This document shows positions 35,271 through 41,036 of a stretch of DNA of 41,036 nucleotides, piece after piece. The position numbers were made by a program, and so were the translations under genes. Origin of the DNA: Acidaminococcaceae bacterium (lineage in GTDB: Bacteria > Bacillota > Negativicutes > Acidaminococcales > Acidaminococcaceae); contig JAQVYX010000007.1 of the NCBI GenBank assembly GCA_029004715.1, forward strand, positions 1-41,036. Direction: 5' to 3'. Each line of letters opens with the position of its first letter. The first letter of the stretch is position 1. Under the pieces are notes generated by a model, which saw only the letters and a program-made list of their open reading frames with translations, was not told where the DNA came from and did no database searches.

Positions 35271-35460
35271 ATTCGTAGCGGTTCAGAATATCTTTGATTT
35301 CTTCTTTTTTGGATTTTTTTATCTTTTTCTCGTAATTGCGAAAGTTGTTGTCACGATGGTCAGTAGAGTAATCGGCATAATCAAAATCATCATGATTATA
35401 ATCATAGCTTTGACCATATGGACCGTGACCGTCATCAAGATAATATATTTGTTGATTCAT
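35269..35460 (-). CDS. Small hydrophilic Tyr/Asp/Asn-rich protein (63 residues)
   Basis: A 63-residue minus-strand ORF with an excellent ribosome-binding site, AAGGAGG 7 nt before its ATG, and a terminator at its end, so it is likely real. The first half is rich in Tyr, Asp and His (YDYNHDDFDYADYSTDH), and the second half is basic then acidic (EKKIKKSKKEEIKDILNRYE). No transmembrane or known domain is visible. It is convergent with the 54-residue membrane protein gene. I do not recognise a family. Confidence 0.65.
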   Translation of the reverse strand: MNQQIYYLDDGHGPYGQSYDYNHDDFDYADYSTDHRDNNFRNYEKKIKKSKKEEIKDILNRYE

Positions 35461-35577
35461 AGTAAAGCCTCCTTGGGATAGTTTCCTTGCGCAACTTGCT
35501 TAACATATATTTCTACTATGGATATTTTAGCACAAAAGGGTTAAAATTAAAACAAAGTAATATTTAGGAGGTATGCA

Positions 35578-36438
35578 ATGAAAATCTTAACTTATGAATA
35601 TCAAAACAAAGAACAAGTAGGTATTCTCACAGAAGATGGTAAATATGTTGTACAGGCTTTCATGTACGCAGACATGCAACAGCTTATAAAACACGCTACC
35701 TTAGGTGAATTGGCAGTAATTGTCGCAGCTGGAGAAAATAAAGTGGATTTAGCTGATGTAAAACTTTTGGCACCTATACCGGAACCAGCCCAAGATTTAA
35801 TTTGTCTAGGAATTAATTATCAGGAACATGATACAGAAATAGCACATTCTTTTGGTAAGGAACAACTGAAAAAACGCAATGTTCCCATTTATTTTTCCAA
35901 AAGAGTAAATCGTGCCGTTGATCCAGGTGGTTTTATTGATGGTCATTTTAACATAGTAGATTCGTTGGATTATGAATCGGAACTGGCGGTAATAATTAGT
36001 AAAGATGCTAAAAATATTAGCGAGGAAGATGTTCAAGACTATATATTTGGTTATACTATAGTCAATGATGTTAGCGCACGCAATGTGCAGACCGCATACA
36101 AACAATGGTATTTTGGCAAGAGCATGGATGATTTTGCGCCTATGGGGCCTTGGATTGTTACCGCCGATGAAATTTCTTTCCCTCCCAAATTAGATATTAG
36201 CTGTAGGGTGAACGGTGAACTTAGGCAGAACAGCAATACAAAATTGTTGGTTCATGGGGTAGCGCATATTATTAGTGAGTTATCACAGGGAATGACATTG
36301 CAAGCGGGTACGATTATTGTTACAGGAACTCCTGGCGGTGTAGGTATGGGTATGAAACCTCCTAGTTTTTTAAAACCAGGAGACGTAGTTACTTGTACCA
36401 TTGAAAAAATTGGTTATTTGACCAATACAGTTAAATAA
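35578..36438 (+). CDS. Fumarylacetoacetate hydrolase-family protein
   Basis: A 286-residue FAH-superfamily enzyme. The N-terminal variable domain (about 1-70) is followed by the catalytic fold: LICLGINYQEH, the metal ligands Glu in DYESELAVII and Asp in GYTIVNDVSARN, then KSMDDFAPMGPWIVT and VTGTPGGVGMGMKPP. Such proteins hydrolyse acylpyruvates, decarboxylate oxaloacetate or hydrate 2-keto-4-pentenoates; which applies is not clear. TAGGAGG precedes the ATG. It is monocistronic, ending at a terminator. Confidence 0.9.
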   Translation: MKILTYEYQNKEQVGILTEDGKYVVQAFMYADMQQLIKHATLGELAVIVAAGENKVDLADVKLLAPIPEPAQDLICLGINYQEHDTEIAHSFGKEQLKKRNVPIYFSKRVNRAVDPGGFIDGHFNIVDSLDYESELAVIISKDAKNISEEDVQDYIFGYTIVNDVSARNVQTAYKQWYFGKSMDDFAPMGPWIVTADEISFPPKLDISCRVNGELRQNSNTKLLVHGVAHIISELSQGMTLQAGTIIVTGTPGGVGMGMKPPSFLKPGDVVTCTIEKIGYLTNTVK

Positions 36439-36464
36439 AAACAGTATACGACTATGGATGTATA

Positions 36465-36494
36465 AAAAAATACGACCTTTGGGTCGTATTTTTT
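36465..36494. terminator. Bidirectional terminator (FAH-family gene / tRNA-Val)
   Basis: AAAAAATACGACC (36465-36477) pairs with GGTCGTATTTTTT (36482-36494), loop TTTG. It lies 11 nt beyond the CCA end of the minus-strand tRNA, so it serves both transcripts. Confidence 0.9.
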
Positions 36495-36505
36495 GTGTTT
36501 TGAAT

Positions 36506-36582
36506 TGGTGGAACTAACTGGACTCGAACCAGTGACCCCCACGATGTCAACGTGGTACTCTAACCGTCTGAGCTATAGTTCC
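36506..36582 (-). tRNA. tRNA-Val (anticodon GAC)
   Basis: A 77-nt cloverleaf on the minus strand. The acceptor GGAACTA pairs with TAGTTCC and is followed by encoded ACCA. The D arm contains GCTCAGACGGTTAGAG. The anticodon stem is CCACG/CGTGG with loop TTGACAT, giving anticodon GAC (GUC/GUU valine codons). The T arm CTGGTTCGAGTCCAG is intact. It is a single tRNA gene with its own promoter and terminator. Confidence 0.97.
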
Positions 36583-36592
36583 GAATAAAAGT

Positions 36593-36621
36593 ATTATATC
36601 TGGGTGAAAGAATTTTGTCAA
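36593..36621 (-). promoter_or_regulatory. Perfect consensus promoter for tRNA-Val
   Basis: Minus strand TTGACA (36621-36616), 17-nt spacer, TATAAT (36598-36593), 11 nt before the tRNA 5' end. Confidence 0.88.
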
Positions 36622-36770
36622 ATTGTCAGGGCTGCAAGGTGAACTTAAAGCATATATTGTGGGAAATATAGGAATAAAGGTTATTTTCCTGTTAATTTCA
36701 TGTTTATAATTCCCTTTTATGGCTATAAACTATATAATATATGTAATGATATATTAATGGAGGGTTTCAA

Positions 36771-37343
36771 ATGAAAAGAATTTTTATTGCTATGGTTTTG
36801 CTGATTTGTTGTTTATTCTTATTTGCTTGTAGTAATCAAGAGAAAAAAGCTGGTGCAGAGAAAGCTGTTATGACAAAAAAGGCAACGGCTGTTTTCACTA
36901 CTAACATGGGAACTTTTGAAGTAGAGCTGGCCACTAAGGATGCTCCGCTTACTTGCGATAATTTTATTAAGTTGGCTAAAAAAGGTTTTTATAATGGAGT
37001 CTTGTTCCATCGTGTAATTGATGGTTTTATGATTCAAGGTGGAGATCCAACCGGAAGTGGCGCTGGTGGTCCCGGCTATGCTATTAGAGACGAGTTTTCT
37101 TCTAAGCTAAAACATGATGCCGCCGGTGTGCTATCAATGGCTAATGCAGGACCTAATACAGGCGGCAGCCAGTTTTTTATTACACTAGCACCTACCCCTT
37201 GGCTTGATGGGAAACATGCAGTATTTGGCAAGGTAATCAAGGGCATGGACGTAGTAAAAAAAATTGGTAAGGTACCAACAGATAGTAGGGACAAACCTTT
37301 TGATGATGTGGTAATTAAAACTATAACAATAAAAGAAAGCTAA
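36771..37343 (+). CDS. Cyclophilin-type peptidyl-prolyl isomerase lipoprotein
   Basis: A 190-residue exported cyclophilin. Signal peptide [20 protein letters not shown] ends in a lipobox with the Cys at residue 20. After a short linker, the cyclophilin domain (about 40-188) has [25 protein letters not shown], the active-site Arg and Phe/Met/Gln cluster, and [24 protein letters not shown]. It should assist protein folding outside the cytoplasmic membrane. GGAGGG precedes the ATG. A TATAAT lies at 36733-36738, but I see no matching -35 box. Confidence 0.93.
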   Translation: MKRIFIAMVLLICCLFLFACSNQEKKAGAEKAVMTKKATAVFTTNMGTFEVELATKDAPLTCDNFIKLAKKGFYNGVLFHRVIDGFMIQGGDPTGSGAGGPGYAIRDEFSSKLKHDAAGVLSMANAGPNTGGSQFFITLAPTPWLDGKHAVFGKVIKGMDVVKKIGKVPTDSRDKPFDDVVIKTITIKES

Positions 37344-37368
37344 GTAAGGGAGAAACGGGGGGATATTT

Positions 37369-38370
37369 TTGCCGCGTGAACAAGTAGAAACACGTTTTGA
37401 AGTACGAGATCAACAAGAAATGTTGGGTATTTTAGGCAAGAACGATGAATTTTTACGTATTATGCAGGCAGGTGTTTCTTGTGTTTTAGTAGCCCGAGGG
37501 AATGTTATTAGTGCCACCGGTACGGAAGAAACTGTAAATATGGCAACGCAGGTAATTGAAGAATTATTATTTCTCTATCGTCAAGGATTGCCATTAACTA
37601 CACATGATGTGCGGTATAGCATGCGTATGGTGGCAGAAGGAAGGCAGGCAAGCCTGCATAGAATGTTTGCAGAAACGGTTGTTGTGACCAATCGTGGACG
37701 CCAAGTTAAGGCCAAAACCTTGGGACAGTGGAATTATTTAGAAACAATTAAACATAATGTTATTACTATTGGCATAGGACCGGCTGGCACAGGTAAAACT
37801 TATTTAGCAGTGGCCATGGCGGTAAAAGCTTTGAAAACAAAAGAAGTAGAACGAATTATTTTAACGCGTCCCGCTGTAGAAGCCGGAGAAAAGCTAGGTT
37901 TTTTGCCCGGTGATCTACAAGATAAAGTAGACCCTTATTTACGTCCCTTATATGATGCGCTTTATGATATAATGGGAATGGAAACTTTTCAGAAGCATTT
38001 GGCGAAAGGAGCAATTGAGGTAGCGCCACTTGCCTATATGCGAGGACGTACTTTGAATGATTCCTTTATAATTTTGGATGAGGCCCAGAATACTTCACCT
38101 GAACAGATGAAAATGGTTCTCACTCGTTTTGGCTTTGGTTCTAAAATGGTAATTACCGGTGATGCCACCCAAGTAGATTTACCTTTTGGCAAAAAGTCCG
38201 GCTTAGGCCATGCCGCGTTAGTACTCAAAGAGACAGAGGGTATAGGTATTATGCGGTTTTCTGAAACTGATGTTGTTCGTCATGAAATAGTGGGGGCAAT
38301 TATTAGAGCATATGAAAAATATGAAACGGCAAATAAGAAAAATACTTTTCTCCAGGAGGAAGAAAAATGA
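37369..38370 (+). CDS. phoH: PhoH-family ATPase (PhoH-like/YbeZ)
   Basis: A 333-residue cytosolic ATPase. Walker A is in GIGPAGTGKTYLAVAMAVKAL (about residue 137), Walker B in FIILDEAQNTSPEQMKMVLTRFG, and sensor GDATQVDLP. A KH-like N-terminal segment precedes the ATPase. The start is TTG behind a GGGGGG run at 6 nt. Its stop overlaps the ybeY start (ATGA), reflecting the widespread YbeZ-YbeY pair in rRNA maturation. Confidence 0.94.
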   Translation: MPREQVETRFEVRDQQEMLGILGKNDEFLRIMQAGVSCVLVARGNVISATGTEETVNMATQVIEELLFLYRQGLPLTTHDVRYSMRMVAEGRQASLHRMFAETVVVTNRGRQVKAKTLGQWNYLETIKHNVITIGIGPAGTGKTYLAVAMAVKALKTKEVERIILTRPAVEAGEKLGFLPGDLQDKVDPYLRPLYDALYDIMGMETFQKHLAKGAIEVAPLAYMRGRTLNDSFIILDEAQNTSPEQMKMVLTRFGFGSKMVITGDATQVDLPFGKKSGLGHAALVLKETEGIGIMRFSETDVVRHEIVGAIIRAYEKYETANKKNTFLQEEEK

Positions 38371-38849
38371 TCGTTTGCTTGGACAATGATCAAGAAAAAA
38401 TAAAAGTTTCTGCAGAGTTAGAGAATCTTTTAAACAAAGCCATGAATATTGTGGCAAAGATGGAAAAGCTGTCTGCTAATACTGAGGTAGATATTACGAT
38501 TGTCACAGATGAAGAAATTCACGTTCTTAATCGTGACTATCGCGGGGTCGATAGACCTACAGATGTATTGTCCTTTGCTTTGGACGAGGAAACTGACGAG
38601 CCTGAAATTTTAGGCGATGAAGCGGAACATTTACTTGGGAACGTTATTATTTCTGCAGAAAAGGCTAATGCGCAGGCAGAAGAATTTGGACATGGACTTA
38701 ACCGAGAGATTTTATATTTGGCTGTGCATGGCATTTTGCATTTGCTAGGTTACGATCATATGAGAGAGGAAGATAAGGTTATTATGCGCAGACGAGAAGA
38801 AGAAATCTTGCGTGAAATAGATCTTTCAGAAGAATTTTTTGGAGGCTAA
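38367..38849 (+). CDS. ybeY: Endoribonuclease / rRNA maturation factor YbeY
   Basis: A 160-residue zinc-dependent RNase acting in 16S rRNA 3'-end maturation and ribosome quality control. The metal motif H-x3-H-x5-H is in VHGILHLLGYDHMREED (about 123-139), and NRDYRGVDRPTDVLSFAL is the second conserved block. The start ATG overlaps phoH by 4 nt. Length is normal. Confidence 0.96.
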   Translation: MIVCLDNDQEKIKVSAELENLLNKAMNIVAKMEKLSANTEVDITIVTDEEIHVLNRDYRGVDRPTDVLSFALDEETDEPEILGDEAEHLLGNVIISAEKANAQAEEFGHGLNREILYLAVHGILHLLGYDHMREEDKVIMRRREEEILREIDLSEEFFGG

Positions 38850-38850
38850 T

Positions 38851-39240
38851 ATGGATAAAGAATTATTCGCAGCGGCTATGGCTGCCCGCCAAAATGCTTA
38901 TGCACCATATTCTAAGTTCGCAGTTGGCGCGGCAGTGCGTACTATGGATGGAACTATCTTCACAGGGTGTAATATTGAAAATGCATCTTACGGTTTAAGT
39001 ATTTGTGCTGAGCGTAATGCTATTTTTGCAGCAGTTTCTAAAGGCTATAATGATTTAACTACGCTTTGCGTAGTAGCAGATACGGAAAAACCAGTATCAC
39101 CTTGTGGGGCCTGCCGACAGGTGATGGTCGAGTTTAACATACAAGAAGTTTGGCTGACAAACTGTGCAGGGGAAAATAAGAAGATGACCATGACCGAGCT
39201 TTTACCGGCTAGTTTTAGCCCGGAATGTTTAACGAAATAA
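38851..39240 (+). CDS. cdd: Cytidine deaminase
   Basis: A 129-residue tetrameric-type cytidine deaminase for pyrimidine salvage. The catalytic zinc motifs are CAERNAIF (Cys and the proton-shuttling Glu) and PCGACRQVM. The substrate loop YAPYSKFAVGAAV is typical. ATG 38851, with GGAGG 5 nt upstream, is better than the in-frame TTG at 38839. The gene is 1 nt after ybeY and just before era, a common Firmicute order. Confidence 0.95.
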   Translation: MDKELFAAAMAARQNAYAPYSKFAVGAAVRTMDGTIFTGCNIENASYGLSICAERNAIFAAVSKGYNDLTTLCVVADTEKPVSPCGACRQVMVEFNIQEVWLTNCAGENKKMTMTELLPASFSPECLTK

Positions 39241-39258
39241 TTTAAGGGAGCGATTAAT

Positions 39259-40167
39259 ATAAAAAATAATGACGTACATCACTCTGGTTTTGTAGCTGTT
39301 GTAGGGCGACCTAATGTAGGTAAATCAACTTTAATTAACAGCTTAATTGGAGAAAAAATTGCTATTATGTCCGATAGGCCACAAACGACCAGAAACAAGA
39401 TTATGTGCATAATGAATACTGATAATGCCCAAATAATGTTCTTGGATACACCGGGGATTCACAAACCGCAACATAAATTAGGCGAATATATGGTTAAGGC
39501 TGCTGAAAGTGCACTAAAGGAAGTGGATGCGGTACTTTTCGTAGTAGATGCCAATGAGAAAAAAGGAGCTGGCGATGCTTTTATTATGGCAAAGCTTAGC
39601 ATTATTAATACGCCGGTTATTTTAGTAGTGAATAAAATTGACAAACTTTCTAATAAGGAGCAGTTATTTGCTATAATTGAAAGCTACAGCAATGTTTGTA
39701 ATTTTAAGGCAGTGGTACCTATATCTGCGTTGCAAGACAAAGAATTCAATCCTTTGATTGAAGAAATTTTAAAATATTTGCCGGAGGGACCTGAATATTT
39801 CCCGGAAGATATGATAACAGATCAACCTGAGCGCGTTATTGTGGGAGAATTAATTCGCGAGAAGATTTTGAAACTTACTCGTGATGAAGTACCACATTCT
39901 ATTGCTGTGGAAATTGAAGAAATGAAAACTCGCGACAATGACAGCCTATACATTAGGGCTACTATATTTGTGGAACGCGAATCACAAAAAGGCATTGTTA
40001 TAGGCGCAAAAGGGGCTTTGCTTAAACTAATAGGTCAACAGGCCCGTAAAGACATAGAAGTACTTTTAGGAAATAAAACTTATTTAGACTTATGGGTTAA
40101 GGTGAAACCTGATTGGCGTAATAAGGATCAACTACTGCGCCAATTTGGCTATGAGGATAAAGGCTAA
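39259..40167 (+). CDS. era: GTPase Era, with a non-canonical (ATA) start
   Basis: A 302-residue GTPase for 30S assembly that binds the 16S rRNA 3' end. G1 GRPNVGKST lies at about residues 17-25, then the effector TTR, G3 DTPGIHKPQ, G4 NKID, and the KH domain with VIGAKGALLKLIGQQARKDIE. The first in-frame ATG (39367) lies after G1 and cannot be the true start. Between the cdd stop and G1 the frame has no ATG, GTG, TTG or CTG. ATA 39259 is 8 nt after AAGGGAG and gives a normal N-terminus and length; ATT 39253 is only 2 nt away from it. A sequencing or assembly error is the alternative. Confidence 0.9.
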   Translation: MKNNDVHHSGFVAVVGRPNVGKSTLINSLIGEKIAIMSDRPQTTRNKIMCIMNTDNAQIMFLDTPGIHKPQHKLGEYMVKAAESALKEVDAVLFVVDANEKKGAGDAFIMAKLSIINTPVILVVNKIDKLSNKEQLFAIIESYSNVCNFKAVVPISALQDKEFNPLIEEILKYLPEGPEYFPEDMITDQPERVIVGELIREKILKLTRDEVPHSIAVEIEEMKTRDNDSLYIRATIFVERESQKGIVIGAKGALLKLIGQQARKDIEVLLGNKTYLDLWVKVKPDWRNKDQLLRQFGYEDKG

Positions 40168-40246
40168 GATTTGACCAAAATCATAGAAAATGGTATTATT
40201 CAATATAATTATAGTTTTCTCAAAAAAATGTTAGGAGAGATGTCTT

Positions 40247-41036
40247 ATCGACGGTGGACCTGCGTTATCTGACGCAATTAAAATTGGAATTCTTATTTTT
40301 ATTGTGTTGTGCAACGGTTTTTTTGTAATGACAGAGTATTCTTTTGTTCGTATCAGGAAAGGTCGTTTGGAGGAGCTTGTAGAACAAGGGGATACAGGGG
40401 CTGCTTTAGTTTTAAAAATGGTTGGCTCTTTAGATTCTTATCTTAATGTTGCTCAATTGGGCAATACCGTGACATCACTTATTTTGGGGTGGTTGGGCGG
40501 TAGTTTCTTGGTGGATATTATTAACAAGTATTTACCACAGTTTGGCCTAGACACATGGACCATTAATTTGATGACAATAATTTGTTCCTTTGCTATTTTG
40601 TTGTCCTTACAAGTTGTTTTGGGTGAATTTATGCCACGGATTCTGGCTTTAGGAAAAGCAGAAAAAGTGTCACTGTTTGTAGCAAGGCCCTTATATCTTT
40701 TTTATATTTTCACCTATCCTCTTTCTGTGGTTTTTAGCAGAATTTCTAAGGCTACATTACAACTTTTGGGTATTAATCCTGTACCGGATTCTAATATTAC
40801 TCATTCTGAAGATGAGCTACGCATGATTGTTAGTGCTAGTGAGCGTGGAGGGGTTTTAGACCATGTGGAAAGCCGTTTGATTGATAATGTTTTTGACTTT
40901 GCTGATCGAGTCGCTAGAGAGGTCATGGTGCCAAGACAGGATATGGTTTGCCTGTTTGCCGACGATGATTTATCAGAAAATTTGGCTGTTACTAGAAGGA
41001 CCGGACATACCCGTTATCCTTTATGTATAGAAGATA
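40247..41036 (+). CDS. CNNM/CBS-domain (hemolysin C/CorC-like) membrane protein, 3' end outside the window
   Basis: The visible 263 residues show a DUF21/CNNM transmembrane domain: helices near 10-25, 65-90, 100-125 and 135-155, with VMTEYSFVRIRKGRLEELVEQG and LNVAQLGNTVTSLILGWLGG. A conserved block EDELRMIVSASERGGVLDHVESRLIDNVFDFADRV follows, then REVMVPRQDMV at the start of the CBS pair. Such proteins act in Mg2+/metal export or toxin-like roles. No usual start codon lies before the first helix; ATC 40247 follows GGAGAG by 7 nt and yields IDGGPALS. The upstream ATG 40240 is in another frame and stops after 10 codons. Confidence 0.85.
   Translation, partial: MDGGPALSDAIKIGILIFIVLCNGFFVMTEYSFVRIRKGRLEELVEQGDTGAALVLKMVGSLDSYLNVAQLGNTVTSLILGWLGGSFLVDIINKYLPQFGLDTWTINLMTIICSFAILLSLQVVLGEFMPRILALGKAEKVSLFVARPLYLFYIFTYPLSVVFSRISKATLQLLGINPVPDSNITHSEDELRMIVSASERGGVLDHVESRLIDNVFDFADRVAREVMVPRQDMVCLFADDDLSENLAVTRRTGHTRYPLCIED

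Noticed and set aside
35257-35481. 74-codon plus-strand ORF rich in Ile/Phe/Val
   Set aside because: It is antisense to the 63-residue gene with the strong ribosome-binding site, and its start lies in the terminator hairpin.
39367-40167. Era starting at the first in-frame ATG
   Set aside because: This start would delete the G1 P-loop GRPNVGKS, without which Era cannot bind GTP, and it lacks a ribosome-binding site.

Overview
The window is low-G+C bacterial chromosome, almost entirely housekeeping genes. Gene content and order point to a Firmicute: lepA-hemW, then hrcA-grpE-dnaK-dnaJ-prmA-rsmE-mtaB behind a perfect CIRCE operator; pgeF-yggS-sepF-proC-ylmH; phoH-ybeY-cdd-era; two T-box leaders; and a DnaK without the N-terminal insert typical of proteobacterial DnaK. 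A member of the Negativicutes (for example the Acidaminococcaceae) is my best guess. That is inference from style and synteny, not a proven placement. I saw no phage, CRISPR array, intact transposase or rRNA.

Layout. 1-2586: the 3' end of a BmpA-type nucleoside/simple-sugar ABC transporter (ATPase tail and two permeases). 2633-5238: an M20 amidohydrolase and a MetQ/NlpA lipoprotein on the minus strand, divergent from leuA. The space between them is the densest regulatory stretch: back-to-back sigma-A promoters around an 18-bp imperfect palindrome, a leucine-type T-box towards leuA, and a 36-codon leader ORF plus strong terminator towards metQ. 5266-7319: leuA and convergent rpsT. 7494-19578: translation, heme-related and heat-shock genes, tRNA/rRNA modification genes, rpsU and yqeY. 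19580-23760: a small accessory patch with IS-end-like inverted repeats, a LysR regulator, an NhaC-type antiporter and isoaspartyl dipeptidase. 23901-27438: nfeD-floA-unknown-polyphosphate phosphotransferase. 27524-31883: pgeF, yggS, sepF, proC, ylmH and a histidine phosphatase. 31880-34964: T-box-controlled ileS. 35075-36582: two tiny convergent genes, a fumarylacetoacetate-hydrolase-family gene and a minus-strand tRNA-Val. 36771-41036: a secreted cyclophilin, phoH, ybeY, cdd, era and the 5' part of a CNNM/CBS membrane protein.

How the genes work together. Methionine and peptide scavenging (metQ, M20, iadA) sits next to branched-chain amino acid control (leuA and ileS T-boxes). The heat-shock operon is HrcA/CIRCE controlled. 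SepF is embedded in the Gram-positive-style division cluster. YbeY, PhoH and Era form an rRNA-maturation and ribosome-assembly group.

Most noteworthy observations: (i) era and the following CNNM gene both lack any ATG, GTG or TTG at the proper start and instead have well-spaced Shine-Dalgarno sequences before ATA and ATC; (ii) the metQ leader looks like classical leader-peptide attenuation, with a 9-bp alternative pairing between the leader ORF and the terminator arm; (iii) the dnaK-dnaJ gap holds a long, nested palindromic structure; (iv) a cluster of transposon-end-like repeats lies beside the LysR-NhaC-iadA cassette.
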